From NCBI GenBank assembly GCA_964500525.1, contig CAZCOE010000106.1, positions 1 through 17,999 on the forward strand: DNA of 17,999 nt, written 5' to 3'. The DNA comes from RGIG7378 sp964500525. Lineage in GTDB: Bacteria; Bacillota; Clostridia; RGIG7378. The translations under genes were made by a program, and so were the position numbers. Within the stretch, counting starts at the first letter, position 1; each line of letters opens with the position of its first letter. This document shows, in pieces, positions 1-8,183 of the stretch. The notes below the pieces were generated by a model. That model made no database searches and was not told the origin of the DNA. It was given only the letters and a program-made list of their open reading frames with translations.

Positions 1-23
1 ACTCATCACTCTACACTATTCAC

Positions 24-54
24 TTCAGGTGCGTCGTCTCGCTGCGCACCTGAA
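24..54. repeat. Perfect 10-bp inverted repeat just upstream of the first promoter
   Basis: Arms TTCAGGTGCG (24-33) and CGCACCTGAA (45-54) are perfectly complementary around an 11-base loop. The right arm ends one base before the -35 box at 56-61. No T-tract follows on either strand, so it is a poor intrinsic terminator. It could be an operator for the downstream promoter or the remains of an upstream gene's terminator; the upstream gene lies outside the window. Confidence 0.6.
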
Positions 55-55
55 A

Positions 56-85
56 TTGACTTTATGCTTGCAAATAGGCTATAAT
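56..85 (+). promoter_or_regulatory. Sigma-A type promoter for the yerC-secA-thr block
   Basis: The -35 box TTGACT (56-61) and a perfect -10 box TATAAT (80-85) are separated by 18 bases. The start of transcription is expected near 92, giving a leader of about 35 bases before the first ATG at 127. An SD-like CGGAGG lies at 113-118, eight bases before that ATG. No other strong promoter was noticed before the terminator at 7624, so this one may drive the whole block. Confidence 0.75.
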
Positions 86-126
86 CTATTAGATTCGGAT
101 ACTATGCCGGAGCGGAGGTTGCGCGT

Positions 127-417
127 ATGTCTAAGAGGATAGACAGTCCCATGCTTTGTGATTTATCTAAGGCTCTGCTTGCCTTGAAAACAGAGGAGGA
201 ATGCATTAGCTTCCTCAACGATTTGCTGAGCATCAAGGAAATGAATGCTATTTCCCAGAGATGGCAGGTGGCGGTAATGCTGCGTTCGGGAGAAAAATAC
301 TCGGATATCAGCCAATCCACCGGAGCCAGTTCTGCCACCATCAGCAGAGTGAGCAAGTGTATAGATAACGGAGAGGGCGGCTACGCCACACTACTTGATA
401 GATTGTACCAGAGGTAA
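127..417 (+). CDS. YerC/YecD family TrpR-like DNA-binding protein
   Basis: This 96-residue protein matches the short YerC/YecD family of TrpR-related regulators found in Firmicutes. The family has an all-helical TrpR-like fold. The stretch around residues 56-80 (GEKYSDISQSTGASSATISR) is the helix-turn-helix, with the GAS-ATISRV signature in the recognition helix. Family proteins are presumed transcription regulators, but their ligand and targets are largely unknown, so no specific role is claimed. The start is supported by CGGAGG eight bases upstream. The gene stops eight bases before secA and shares its promoter, so it may regulate this block or simply be co-transcribed. The inverted repeat at 24-54 is a candidate binding site, which is inference only. 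Confidence 0.88.
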   Translation: MSKRIDSPMLCDLSKALLALKTEEECISFLNDLLSIKEMNAISQRWQVAVMLRSGEKYSDISQSTGASSATISRVSKCIDNGEGGYATLLDRLYQR

Positions 418-425
418 AGAAACAT

Positions 426-3230
426 ATGAAATTATTAGACGGAATTATCGGAACATACAGCGAGAGAGCACTTAAGAAGGTACGCCCCATTGCAGACAAG
501 GTGGAGGCCCTGGAGCCTAAATTCCAGCAGCTCACAGACGATGAGCTTCGGTCAAAGACCCAGGAGTTCAAGGATCGCTATGCTGCAGGAGAGACATTGG
601 AGCAGCTGCTGCCGGAGACCTTCGCCACTGTGCGGGAGGCCTTTGTCCGCACCCTTAAGAAGCGTCCATTCTATGTACAGATTCTTGGCGGTATCGTATT
701 GCATCAGGGCAGGATTTCCGAGATGAAAACCGGCGAAGGCAAAACCTTCGTGGCCGTTATGCCTGCATACCTGAACGCTCTCACCGGACAGGGAGTGCAC
801 ATTGTTACAGTTAATGACTACCTGGCCAAATTCCAGAGCGAACAGATGGGCCTGGTGCTCAACTTCCTGGGCATGTCAGTAGGCTGCATTCTCCACGGAC
901 TTACCAACGAACAGCGCCGTCATGCATATGCCTGCGATATCACATATGGCACCAACAACGAGTTTGGCTTTGACTACCTGAGAGACAACATGGTTATGGA
1001 CCTGTCCGATAAGGTTCAGCGCAAGCTGCACTATGCCATTGTGGATGAGGTGGACAGCATCCTGATCGATGAGGCCAGGACTCCCCTTATTATTTCCGGC
1101 GCCGGAGACAAATCCTCAGACCTGTACAAGAGGGCCGACATGCTGGCCAGGAGGATGACCCCCTATTATGTCACCCAGGTGGAGAGCCGGGAGTTCGCCG
1201 GTGAGGCCAATGAAGAGGCTGACTATATTGTTAATGAGAAACAGAGATCCGTTACCCTGACACCTAAGGGAACCCAGAGGGCCGAGAATTACTTTGGAAT
1301 TGAGAGCCTGTCCGACCCTGACAACCTGACTCTGCTGCACCACGTAAACCAGGCTATCAAGGCCCATGGCATTATGAAGAGGGACAGGGATTACGTGGTC
1401 AAGGACAATCAGGTTCTCATCGTTGACGAGTTCACCGGCCGTATTATGTACGGCAGGCGCTTCAACGAGGGACTGCATCAGGCTATTGAGGCCAAGGAGA
1501 ATGTGAAAATCGAGAAGGAAAGCCGCACCATGGCCACCATCACATTCCAGAACTACTTCAGACTGTATGAGAAGCTCTCCGGCATGACCGGTACAGCCTT
1601 GACCGAAGAGGACGAGTTCGATCAGATCTACGGAATGGACGTTATCGCAATCCCCACCAACAAGCCTATGATCCGTATTGACGAGAATGACTCCATATAC
1701 AAAAACGTGAGGGCTAAGCTGAACGCAGTTGTAGAGGATGTGGTACAGTCCCATGAAAAGGGACAGCCGGTGCTGGTTGGTACCATATCTGTAGAGAAGA
1801 GCGAACAGCTCAGCGCCATGCTTCGCAGGAGAGGGGTGGAGCACAATGTGTTGAACGCCAAGTTCCACGACAGAGAGGCCGAGATTGTGGCCCAGGCCGG
1901 CAGATACGGAGCAGTTACCATTGCCACTAACATGGCCGGCAGAGGTACCGATATTCTGCTGGGAGGCAACCCTGAATTCCTGACCAAGCAGCAGCTGCGC
2001 CAGGAGGGATTCGGGGAGCATGCAGTGGCCGAGGCCAACGCATATGGCAAGACAGATGACCCGGAGGTGCTGGCAGCCAGAGCCAGATATGCGGAGCTCT
2101 ATGTGGAGAACGAGAAGATTACCAACGCTGAAAAAGAGCGGGTTGTGGCCGCAGGAGGCCTATACATCATCGGTACTGAGAGACACGAGTCCCGCCGTAT
2201 TGACAACCAGTTGAGAGGACGTTCCGGCAGACAGGGTGACCCGGGCAAGTCCAGATTCTACATCTCTCTGGAGGACGACCTGATGCGCCTGTTCGGCGGC
2301 GAGAAAACCTATGCCCTGGTAGAGCGCCTTGGATTGCCGGAGGATACGCCCATCGAGGCAGGGATACTCAGCAACGCCATAGAGTCTGCCCAGAAGAGAG
2401 TAGAGGGCAGGAACTTCGACATCCGCAAGAACGTTCTCCAATACGACGATGTAATGAACCAGCAGAGAACCATTATCTACGAGCAGAGAGACAGAATCCT
2501 CAGCGGCGCAGATATACATCAGCAATATGTGAAGATTATGACTTCCCTTGTGGACCAGATGGTTCACACCTATTGCAGCGAGTCCTCCAACTCCTCTGAC
2601 TGGGATTGGAACGGCATAAAGAACTACCTTACGGATATTTTCTTCGAGAGCGAAGAGCTGGAGGCTCTGGGATTAGACAGAGACAAAATCTCCAGAGAGA
2701 AGTTCCGGACCAGACTCCAGGAGGCAGTAGCCTCCAAGTACGCTGCCAGAGAGCAGGAATTCGGCGCGAACGTCATCCACCAGATAGAGAGACTTGTTAT
2801 GCTCCGCCACGTAAATCAGCGCTGGATGGCCCATATAGACGCCATGGAGGACCTGAAGAACGGCATTGGTCTGAGAGCTGTTGGACAGAGAGATCCTGTT
2901 CAGGAGTACAAGTTCGAGGGCTTCAACATGTTTGACGAGATGAACCGGTGCATCCGGGAGGATTCAGTCAAGGTTATGATGAGGGGCCGCATGGTTATGA
3001 GCCAGCAAACTCAGCCTGTCCAGAAGCCTATGGACCTCAAGGCCGTCAAAGAGGATTCAGAGAGCGTCCTCCGCAGAGATATGAACCAGTTTGAGAAGGC
3101 CGGCACAGCTATGGGCAAGTCCGCTCCCGTAAAGCAGCCTATGGTAAATGATGCCAAGGTAGGCAGAAATGACCCATGTCCCTGTGGATCCGGCAAGAAG
3201 TACAAGAACTGCTGTGGAAAGAATCAATGA
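426..3230 (+). CDS. secA: Preprotein translocase ATPase SecA
   Basis: SecA is the cytosolic and membrane-associated ATPase that drives unfolded preproteins through SecYEG. The 934-residue product has the full family layout. A DEAD-like motor comes first, with Walker A MKTGEGKT at residues 100-107 and the Walker B/DEVD motif at about 207-210. The preprotein cross-linking region and second nucleotide-binding domain follow, containing NMAGRGTDI and the RGRSGRQGDPG arginine-finger region. Then come the helical wing and scaffold, and a C-terminal zinc tail CPCGSGKKYKNCC at residues 918-930 that normally binds SecB or ribosomes. Length is within the usual range of about 800-950. A short AGAGG sequence lies upstream of the ATG. 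Its stop codon overlaps the ATG of the next gene (ATGA), so the two are probably translationally coupled. Assignment is secure. Confidence 0.98.
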   Translation: MKLLDGIIGTYSERALKKVRPIADKVEALEPKFQQLTDDELRSKTQEFKDRYAAGETLEQLLPETFATVREAFVRTLKKRPFYVQILGGIVLHQGRISEMKTGEGKTFVAVMPAYLNALTGQGVHIVTVNDYLAKFQSEQMGLVLNFLGMSVGCILHGLTNEQRRHAYACDITYGTNNEFGFDYLRDNMVMDLSDKVQRKLHYAIVDEVDSILIDEARTPLIISGAGDKSSDLYKRADMLARRMTPYYVTQVESREFAGEANEEADYIVNEKQRSVTLTPKGTQRAENYFGIESLSDPDNLTLLHHVNQAIKAHGIMKRDRDYVVKDNQVLIVDEFTGRIMYGRRFNEGLHQAIEAKENVKIEKESRTMATITFQNYFRLYEKLSGMTGTALTEEDEFDQIYGMDVIAIPTNKPMIRIDENDSIYKNVRAKLNAVVEDVVQSHEKGQPVLVGTISVEKSEQLSAMLRRRGVEHNVLNAKFHDREAEIVAQAGRYGAVTIATNMAGRGTDILLGGNPEFLTKQQLRQEGFGEHAVAEANAYGKTDDPEVLAARARYAELYVENEKITNAEKERVVAAGGLYIIGTERHESRRIDNQLRGRSGRQGDPGKSRFYISLEDDLMRLFGGEKTYALVERLGLPEDTPIEAGILSNAIESAQKRVEGRNFDIRKNVLQYDDVMNQQRTIIYEQRDRILSGADIHQQYVKIMTSLVDQMVHTYCSESSNSSDWDWNGIKNYLTDIFFESEELEALGLDRDKISREKFRTRLQEAVASKYAAREQEFGANVIHQIERLVMLRHVNQRWMAHIDAMEDLKNGIGLRAVGQRDPVQEYKFEGFNMFDEMNRCIREDSVKVMMRGRMVMSQQTQPVQKPMDLKAVKEDSESVLRRDMNQFEKAGTAMGKSAPVKQPMVNDAKVGRNDPCPCGSGKKYKNCCGKNQ

Positions 3231-4369
3231 TAGACATATCCGGAGAAATCAGCAGATATAGGAGCCTCAACGAGAATTGCGACGATGGCGACAGAAACGC
3301 AGCCTATAACCGGGTGTTGGACCGGGTTAAGCTGGGGGGCTACGATGTGGCTATTCTGGAACTGAGAGGCATTATCCGTGACAATCCTGAGTTTACCGAG
3401 GCCAGGGTGCTGCTTGGCCTGTGCCTGATGGCCACTGAGAAGTACCGTGACTCCTACGCTGAGCTGGAATATGCAGTGCGCCAACAGCCTGCGGGCATTA
3501 TGGCCATCAAGTACATCGACAGCATGGTGGAGAACGGCATTAAGATTGGCGATATTGGAGAAGGCTATCGCCAGGTATTGCAGAACAGGGACTTTAACCT
3601 GGACAAGCTGCCCAGGCTGGAGCGGGAGAAGCGGATTTATCTGCCTGCAGGAGTTCTGACCGGTGCCTGGGCCAAACAGGTTGTATTCTTTATTGTAGGC
3701 GCGGTTATTGCATTCTTTGTGGCAATGGCTATTTTCACAGGAGATGAAGCCCCGGGAAACATCACTGTAACCCCCATTCCCACTGCTGCTGCAGACGATC
3801 TGGTGGCTATGTCCCAGAGAGTCCAGGAACTGGAAACCCAGATTGAAAACCTGACCCAGACCGTCAACATCGCCCAAGGAGATGCGGAATACTGGAAGAC
3901 CGCAGCCAAGCTGTATACGCTGGGCCTGTTGTTCGACAATGGCAAATATGAGGAGGCAATGTCATTGTTGGAGAAGATAGCGGAATTAAATGTGCGAGAT
4001 AGTGAAGATAAGTACCTTGACGAAGTTATATATGGTGATAAACTTCCAAGCTATATGAACTCTGTTTTGGGAGAGATGGACACCAAGTATTCCCAGGGAG
4101 ACCATGCAGGAGCCCTGGAGAAGGGGTTGGAGGCCATCAGATGTGCTGAGTTGTTTGATCAGGAGAGCCTGCCCCAGGGATATGACAGAGCCCTGTATAT
4201 TTGCGGTATGTGCACCGAGGCCAAGGATGGCCTGGAGGCTGCAGAAAAGTACTACAAGGCTATTACAAAACTATTCCCTGAGGACAACCAATACTACGCC
4301 TCCGCATTGGAAAAGATAACCCCAGTTACAGAGGACATTACTACGGAAACGGGAGATGTGACACAATGA
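3227..4369 (+). CDS. Single-pass membrane protein with TPR-like repeats on both sides
   Basis: I do not recognise a named family. The start is taken at 3227, where ATG overlaps the secA stop; a longer reading from 3176 would lie inside secA and has no merit. The 380-residue product has TPR-like helical pairs at about residues 24-100, with ILELRGIIRDNPEFTEARVL as a typical repeat. One transmembrane helix follows at about 151-171 (QVVFFIVGAVIAFFVAMAIF), preceded by basic residues. A likely coiled coil spans about 192-222. More TPR-like helices span about 226-370. The positive-inside rule suggests a cytoplasmic N-terminus and an outside C-terminus. There is no signal peptide. Coupling to secA by ATGA suggests co-expression, perhaps a role at the membrane near the translocon, but function is unknown. 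The stretch 3975-4075 has unusually AT-rich codons. The gene ends in another ATGA overlap with thrC. Confidence 0.85.
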   Translation: MIDISGEISRYRSLNENCDDGDRNAAYNRVLDRVKLGGYDVAILELRGIIRDNPEFTEARVLLGLCLMATEKYRDSYAELEYAVRQQPAGIMAIKYIDSMVENGIKIGDIGEGYRQVLQNRDFNLDKLPRLEREKRIYLPAGVLTGAWAKQVVFFIVGAVIAFFVAMAIFTGDEAPGNITVTPIPTAAADDLVAMSQRVQELETQIENLTQTVNIAQGDAEYWKTAAKLYTLGLLFDNGKYEEAMSLLEKIAELNVRDSEDKYLDEVIYGDKLPSYMNSVLGEMDTKYSQGDHAGALEKGLEAIRCAELFDQESLPQGYDRALYICGMCTEAKDGLEAAEKYYKAITKLFPEDNQYYASALEKITPVTEDITTETGDVTQ

Positions 4370-5853
4370 AATACCTTAGCACCAGGGGACAATCCCACAG
4401 GGTTACCGCAGCAGAGGCCATACTCAGGGGAATTGCACCTGACGGAGGACTGTATTGCCCCGAATCTATACCTGCCATTGACGCAGATTTTATATCAAAA
4501 CTATGTACCATGGACTATAACAGGAGAGCTGCAGCAGTTCTCTCCCTGTTTATGGAGGATTTCACAGAGGAGCAGCTGCTGACAGAGGCCACAGCCGCCT
4601 ATAGCACCTTTGACGAGTATGGTGTTGCACCCCTGGCCAAGCTGGGCCATGAGTGCAGCATAATGGAACTGTGGCATGGACCCACCTGTGCATTCAAGGA
4701 CGTGGCCCTGCAGATGCTGCCCAGATTGCTTCGCATGAGCAAGGAACAGCTGGGAGTACATGAGGAGACCTGCATATTGGTGGCTACCTCCGGAGACACA
4801 GGCAAGGCTGCCCTGGAGGGATTCAAGGATGTTCCCGGAGTTTCAGTTACAGTGTTTTACCCCAGCCAGGGTGTCAGTGTGGTCCAGCGCACTCAGATGG
4901 TCACCCAGCAGGGCAGCAACGTACATGTAGCTGCCGTAGAGGGCAACTTTGACGATGCCCAGACCGGCGTCAAGAGAATATTCGGAGACAGGGAGTTCGC
5001 CGAGGAGCTGGCCTGCCGGGGACAGAAGCTCAGCTCCGCCAACAGCATTAACTGGGGCAGGCTGGCACCGCAGATTGTATACTATTTCTCTGCCTATGCA
5101 GATCTGGTCAATTCCGGATCCATAGAGGCAGGAGATAAGGTAAACTTCTGCGTTCCCACAGGCAACTTTGGCGACATTCTGGCTGGTTGGTATGCAAAGG
5201 CAATGGGCCTGCCGGTGAACAAGCTGATCTGCGCCTCAAATGCAAACAAGGTTTTGACGGATTTCTTCGAAACAGGCACATACAACAAGAACAGAGAGTT
5301 CTTTAAGACCGGATCCCCCTCTATGGACATTCTGATTTCCAGCAACCTGGAGAGAATGCTGTATCATGTGACAGGTTCTGCCGCAACTGTAGCTGAATTG
5401 ATGGAACAGCTGAATACAAATGGATCCTACACCCTGGACGATGATTCAATGGAGACTCTCCGCAGAGATTTTGCCGCCGGATATGCGGATGATGCAGCAT
5501 GTGCAGCCACCATCAAGGAATTGTTCGGCAAGTACTCCTACCTCTGCGACACCCATACAGCAGTTGCATATGCTGTATACAGGGACTATGTTGCTAAGAC
5601 AGGAGACGGGACAACTACTGTAGTGCTGTCTACGGCCAGCCCGTTTAAGTTCGTTGGATTTGTTCTGGGGGCACTTACAGATGCTGACTACAGCAATGCA
5701 GACGAATTCCGGCTTCTGAGGGAGCTAAGCCTTGTGTCCGGCAACAGGATTCCTGCCCCTTTGAGAGACCTGGAGACCCGCCGGGTGCTTCACAACACTC
5801 TCTGCCGCAAGGAACATATGAAAAACACAGTAAACGACTTTTTAAAGAGATAA
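4366..5853 (+). CDS. thrC: Threonine synthase
   Basis: Threonine synthase is a PLP enzyme of fold type II that converts O-phosphohomoserine and water to L-threonine and phosphate, the last step of threonine synthesis. The 495-residue product has the N-terminal threonine-synthase domain (STRG at residues 5-8, GIAPDGGLY at 22-30). The PLP lysine motif HGPTCAFKD places the Schiff-base lysine at K111. The phosphate-binding and core motifs VATSGDTGKAALEG and PTGNFGDILAG follow. Length fits the bacterial class with the extended N-terminus. The ATG overlaps the stop of the TPR gene. The ACT protein and hom follow, so two enzymes of the homoserine branch sit together. Homoserine kinase, which would supply the substrate, is not in the window. 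Confidence 0.97.
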   Translation: MKYLSTRGQSHRVTAAEAILRGIAPDGGLYCPESIPAIDADFISKLCTMDYNRRAAAVLSLFMEDFTEEQLLTEATAAYSTFDEYGVAPLAKLGHECSIMELWHGPTCAFKDVALQMLPRLLRMSKEQLGVHEETCILVATSGDTGKAALEGFKDVPGVSVTVFYPSQGVSVVQRTQMVTQQGSNVHVAAVEGNFDDAQTGVKRIFGDREFAEELACRGQKLSSANSINWGRLAPQIVYYFSAYADLVNSGSIEAGDKVNFCVPTGNFGDILAGWYAKAMGLPVNKLICASNANKVLTDFFETGTYNKNREFFKTGSPSMDILISSNLERMLYHVTGSAATVAELMEQLNTNGSYTLDDDSMETLRRDFAAGYADDAACAATIKELFGKYSYLCDTHTAVAYAVYRDYVAKTGDGTTTVVLSTASPFKFVGFVLGALTDADYSNADEFRLLRELSLVSGNRIPAPLRDLETRRVLHNTLCRKEHMKNTVNDFLKR

Positions 5854-5862
5854 GAAGACAAA

Positions 5863-6309
5863 ATGACAGATAAAAGATCGGAATACATATTGGTAGACAG
5901 GCATATATTGCCTCCCGTCATTTCCAAGGTGCTGGAGACTAAGACTATTCTGTCCCAAAATCCCCACAGATCCGTCCAGAGTGTGGTGGATGAACAGGGA
6001 ATCAGCCGCAGTGTATATTACAAATACCGGGATTATGTGCACCCCTTCTACGAAACCTCCTACGGCCGGGTATTGACAATAATATTTGTAGTTGAAGATG
6101 TTTCCGGAACACTTTCCGCCATTATCAACATTATGGCAAGGGCAAACCTGAACATCGTTACCATAAACCAGAACATTCCCATTAACGGCTTGGCAGATAT
6201 TTCCGTATCTGTGGAGACCGACAAACTGGAGGGTCGAATGTCCGATGTGATACACAGGCTCAAGGAAATAGATGGGGTTCGAAAGTGCGAGATTATCGCC
6301 AGAGACTAA
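5863..6309 (+). CDS. Free-standing ACT-domain protein (UPF0735/PheB-like)
   Basis: This 148-residue protein resembles the UPF0735 (PheB-like, COG4492) family. The N-terminal part contains a short helix-turn-helix-like stretch at about 37-58 (SVQSVVDEQGISRSVYYKY). The C-terminal part, about 70-145, is an ACT domain with the usual beta-alpha-beta pattern (VLTIIFVVEDVSGTLSAIIN), which in other proteins binds amino acids. It starts nine bases after thrC with only a weak purine-rich SD, and hom starts 25 bases after it. Placement between thrC and hom suggests that it senses a threonine-pathway amino acid. It could modulate hom or act as a regulator. The family has no firmly established biochemical role, so this is inference. 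Confidence 0.85.
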   Translation: MTDKRSEYILVDRHILPPVISKVLETKTILSQNPHRSVQSVVDEQGISRSVYYKYRDYVHPFYETSYGRVLTIIFVVEDVSGTLSAIINIMARANLNIVTINQNIPINGLADISVSVETDKLEGRMSDVIHRLKEIDGVRKCEIIARD

Positions 6310-6334
6310 TCATACCACAGGAAAGGTTATCAAA

Positions 6335-7594
6335 ATGGCAAAGAGAATTACTGTAGCAGTTATGGGATATGGAGTTGTAGGTTCCGGCGTATGCAGCATT
6401 CTGGCAGACAGACAGGAGAAAAACAGCGCATATGCAGGCTGCGACCTTCGTCTAAAGAGAATACTGGATGTCAGGGACTATCCGGACAGCCTGTTCATCA
6501 ATCTGTTTACCAAGAACTTTGACGATATACTTGATGACCCGGAGATCAACGTGGTGGCAGAGTGTATTGGCGGCACAGGAGTGGCATATAAGTTCACCAA
6601 GGCATTGCTGGAGAAGGGCAAGAGCGTGGTCACTTCCAACAAGGCCATGGTTGCAGCCCATGGGTGTGAGATGCTGGAAATTGCCAAGAGCAATGGCTGT
6701 CACTACATTTTTGAGGCTGCTGTAGGCGGGGGAATTCCTATTATACGCACATTGAGAAACAGCTATGCCTGCGAGGAAATCAAGGAGATTTTCGGCATCC
6801 TGAATGGCACCACCAACTATATGCTTACAAAAATGCGCTTTGAGGGCACCGACTACAGCGAGGCTCTGGAGGATGCCCGCAAGAGAGGCTATGCTGAGGC
6901 TGACCCCACAGATGACGTGGAAGGCTACGATGCCTGCCGCAAAATTGCTATCCTGGCATCCCTGGCGTGGAATCGGTTTGTAGACTACCGTCAGATCCCT
7001 GTAACAGGCATCTCCGGTGTTACGGCAGAACACATTGCAATTGCAGCAGCTACAGGCAATGTGATCAAACTGGTGGGACGCTGCAGAATGGACAACGGCA
7101 AGGTATATGCCATGGTTTCTCCCGTAATGGTCAGGGAGGATAACCCTCTGGCCGGAGTAAATGAGTCCTATAACTCTATCCTTGTCAATTCCGACAATCT
7201 GGACAATTGCATGTTCTACGGAAGAGGCGCCGGCAGACTGCCTACGGCCAGCGCAGTGGTTTCCGACATTGTGGACATAGCCTCCGGCCTCAGACCGATT
7301 TACTACAATTGGAATCAGGACAATGCAGCCAAGGTAGAGGAAGGAGACGAATTCTACTCCGAGTTCTTTATCTATGCAGAGTCCCAGGATATTGCCGCAG
7401 CAGAGACCTCAGCCAAGGAATTGCTCAGGTCCAGGATTCAGCAGACTGAGATCAAGGATCCGGCCCTGGCAGCAAAGGCAGTGGCATTTACCACAGTCAA
7501 AATGCGGTACAGAGACCTTAAGGTATCTCTGGATCTGCTGGCAGATATGCCCGGCAATGCCAAGGTCAAATTGTGTATGCCGGCAGTTCTCTGA
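6335..7594 (+). CDS. hom: Homoserine dehydrogenase
   Basis: The enzyme reduces L-aspartate 4-semialdehyde to L-homoserine with NAD(P)H, the branch point to threonine and methionine. The start is taken at 6335, preceded by CAGGAAAGG; an upstream ATG at 6272 lies inside the ACT gene and lacks an SD. The 419-residue product has the Rossmann motif GYGVVGSGV at residues 11-19. TSNKAMVA contains the conserved lysine at K103. GILNGTTNYML and the DDVEGYDACRK segment follow, with K203 matching the catalytic lysine of the family. The last 80 residues do not show a clear ACT signature (no D-PGVL motif), unlike many homologues that carry a C-terminal regulatory ACT domain. The separate ACT protein upstream may compensate. 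The gene is last in the block, before a hairpin terminator. Confidence 0.96.
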   Translation: MAKRITVAVMGYGVVGSGVCSILADRQEKNSAYAGCDLRLKRILDVRDYPDSLFINLFTKNFDDILDDPEINVVAECIGGTGVAYKFTKALLEKGKSVVTSNKAMVAAHGCEMLEIAKSNGCHYIFEAAVGGGIPIIRTLRNSYACEEIKEIFGILNGTTNYMLTKMRFEGTDYSEALEDARKRGYAEADPTDDVEGYDACRKIAILASLAWNRFVDYRQIPVTGISGVTAEHIAIAAATGNVIKLVGRCRMDNGKVYAMVSPVMVREDNPLAGVNESYNSILVNSDNLDNCMFYGRGAGRLPTASAVVSDIVDIASGLRPIYYNWNQDNAAKVEEGDEFYSEFFIYAESQDIAAAETSAKELLRSRIQQTEIKDPALAAKAVAFTTVKMRYRDLKVSLDLLADMPGNAKVKLCMPAVL

Positions 7595-7623
7595 ATAAGT
7601 ATATCAGGCCAATGACGGCACAA

Positions 7624-7655
7624 AAAACCGTTCCCAGATATCAGGGAACGGTTTT
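7624..7655. terminator. Bidirectional intrinsic terminator between hom and padR
   Basis: The stem ACCGTTCCC (7627-7635) pairs with GGGAACGGT (7644-7652) around an eight-base loop; flanking A and T runs extend it. On the plus strand TTTT follows the stem. On the minus strand the six-base A-run at 7622-7627 becomes a T-run after the hairpin. It can therefore end both the rightward hom transcript and the leftward padR transcript. Confidence 0.88.
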
Positions 7656-7712
7656 GCATTGAAACAAATCTGATACTAAATGGTACCGGCCAGGATGCAA
7701 AAAGCTCGGGGT

Positions 7713-8045
7713 TTAGTCGAACTTGCCATCTGTAATGGTCTGAACAGACTTAGCCAAAGCCTGGTACTCGCAGTAGATCTGCTTGCCATGCTCATAGCCG
7801 CTGGGCTCCAGGTGATAGAAAATCCTGGGACGACGGCCGTGACGGATGGTGTAGCTTGTCACCATATTTGCGTCAGTCAGCTTGTACAGAACAGGGTACA
7901 GAGCACCTTCCTTAAGAACGTACTTGCCATCTGTACGCTTAAGAATCTCACGAACCATCTGATATCCGTACATATCTGACTCGGACAGCAGGCTCAAGAC
8001 AAGTAATTCAACAGTGCCCTTTTTCATGCTATCAAACAGGGTCAT
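7713..8045 (-). CDS. PadR-family transcriptional regulator
   Basis: The 110-residue product is a PadR-family winged-helix protein. MKKGTVELLVLSLLSESDMYGYQM (here at residues 7-30) is the classic N-terminal helix with the conserved YGY. LKEGALYPVLYKL and the wing ending in GRRPRIFYHLEPSG are also family signatures. The C-terminal dimerisation helix is short, as in subfamily 2. PadR proteins usually repress an adjacent operon, often one for efflux or phenolic stress, and often themselves. No transporter is adjacent here; the neighbour on the other side is prfA, transcribed divergently. AAGGAGG (minus strand, 8054-8060) lies eight bases before the ATG. A single gene between its own promoter and the shared terminator is indicated. 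The effector is unknown. Confidence 0.93.
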   Translation of the reverse strand: MTLFDSMKKGTVELLVLSLLSESDMYGYQMVREILKRTDGKYVLKEGALYPVLYKLTDANMVTSYTIRHGRRPRIFYHLEPSGYEHGKQIYCEYQALAKSVQTITDGKFD

Positions 8046-8090
8046 TTGGTATCCCTCCTTATGATTTATAATGTTTCAAACTATACTTAT

Positions 8091-8118
8091 ATGTTACTAT
8101 AACCTAAAATTAAGTCAA
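8091..8118 (-). promoter_or_regulatory. Probable padR promoter
   Basis: Read on the minus strand, TTGACT (8113-8118) is followed after 16 bases by TAACAT (8091-8096), matching five of six and four of six consensus positions. Transcription would begin about 40 bases before the padR ATG. It is the best minus-strand candidate in this gap but not a strong one. Confidence 0.45.
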
Positions 8119-8125
8119 GGGCTTC

Positions 8126-8161
8126 AGCGCAAATATTGACTAAAAAAGATGCGCTTTAGTC
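8126..8161. repeat. Nested inverted repeats between padR and prfA
   Basis: GACTAAA (8138-8144) and TTTAGTC (8155-8161) form a perfect seven-base dyad with a ten-base spacer. A second dyad, AGCGCA (8126-8131) with TGCGCT (8150-8155), interleaves with it. They lie between the two divergent promoters and overlap the -35 region expected for prfA. This is where a regulator binding site would be expected, but the sequence does not match the published PadR box. Confidence 0.5.
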
Positions 8162-8174
8162 TCCAGGGTTAATA

Positions 8175-8183
8175 TGATATAAT
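8175..8183 (+). promoter_or_regulatory. Extended -10 promoter for the prfA block
   Basis: TGATATAAT contains a perfect -10 TATAAT at 8178-8183 with the TGn extension. The -35 region 17 bases upstream (TTTAGT, 8155-8160) is poor, which fits an extended -10 promoter, and it overlaps the inverted repeat there. Transcription would start near 8190, about 30 bases before the prfA ATG. Confidence 0.65.

Noticed and set aside
1116..2021. 301-residue open frame antisense to secA
   Set aside because: It lies wholly inside secA on the opposite strand, has no SD or recognisable domain, and mirrors the codon pattern of secA.
3176..3226. Upstream start for the TPR gene inside secA
   Set aside because: It would overlap the conserved secA zinc tail; the ATG at 3227 forms the usual ATGA overlap.
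6272..6334. Upstream start for hom inside the ACT gene
   Set aside because: No SD precedes it, the extra 21 residues are not hom-like, and 6335 has a good SD and begins at the conserved MAKRITVAVMGYG.
8071..8086. PadR operator of the ATGT-N8-ACAT type
   Set aside because: The sequence reads ATGT-N8-ATAC, so only one half-site matches; not enough to call.
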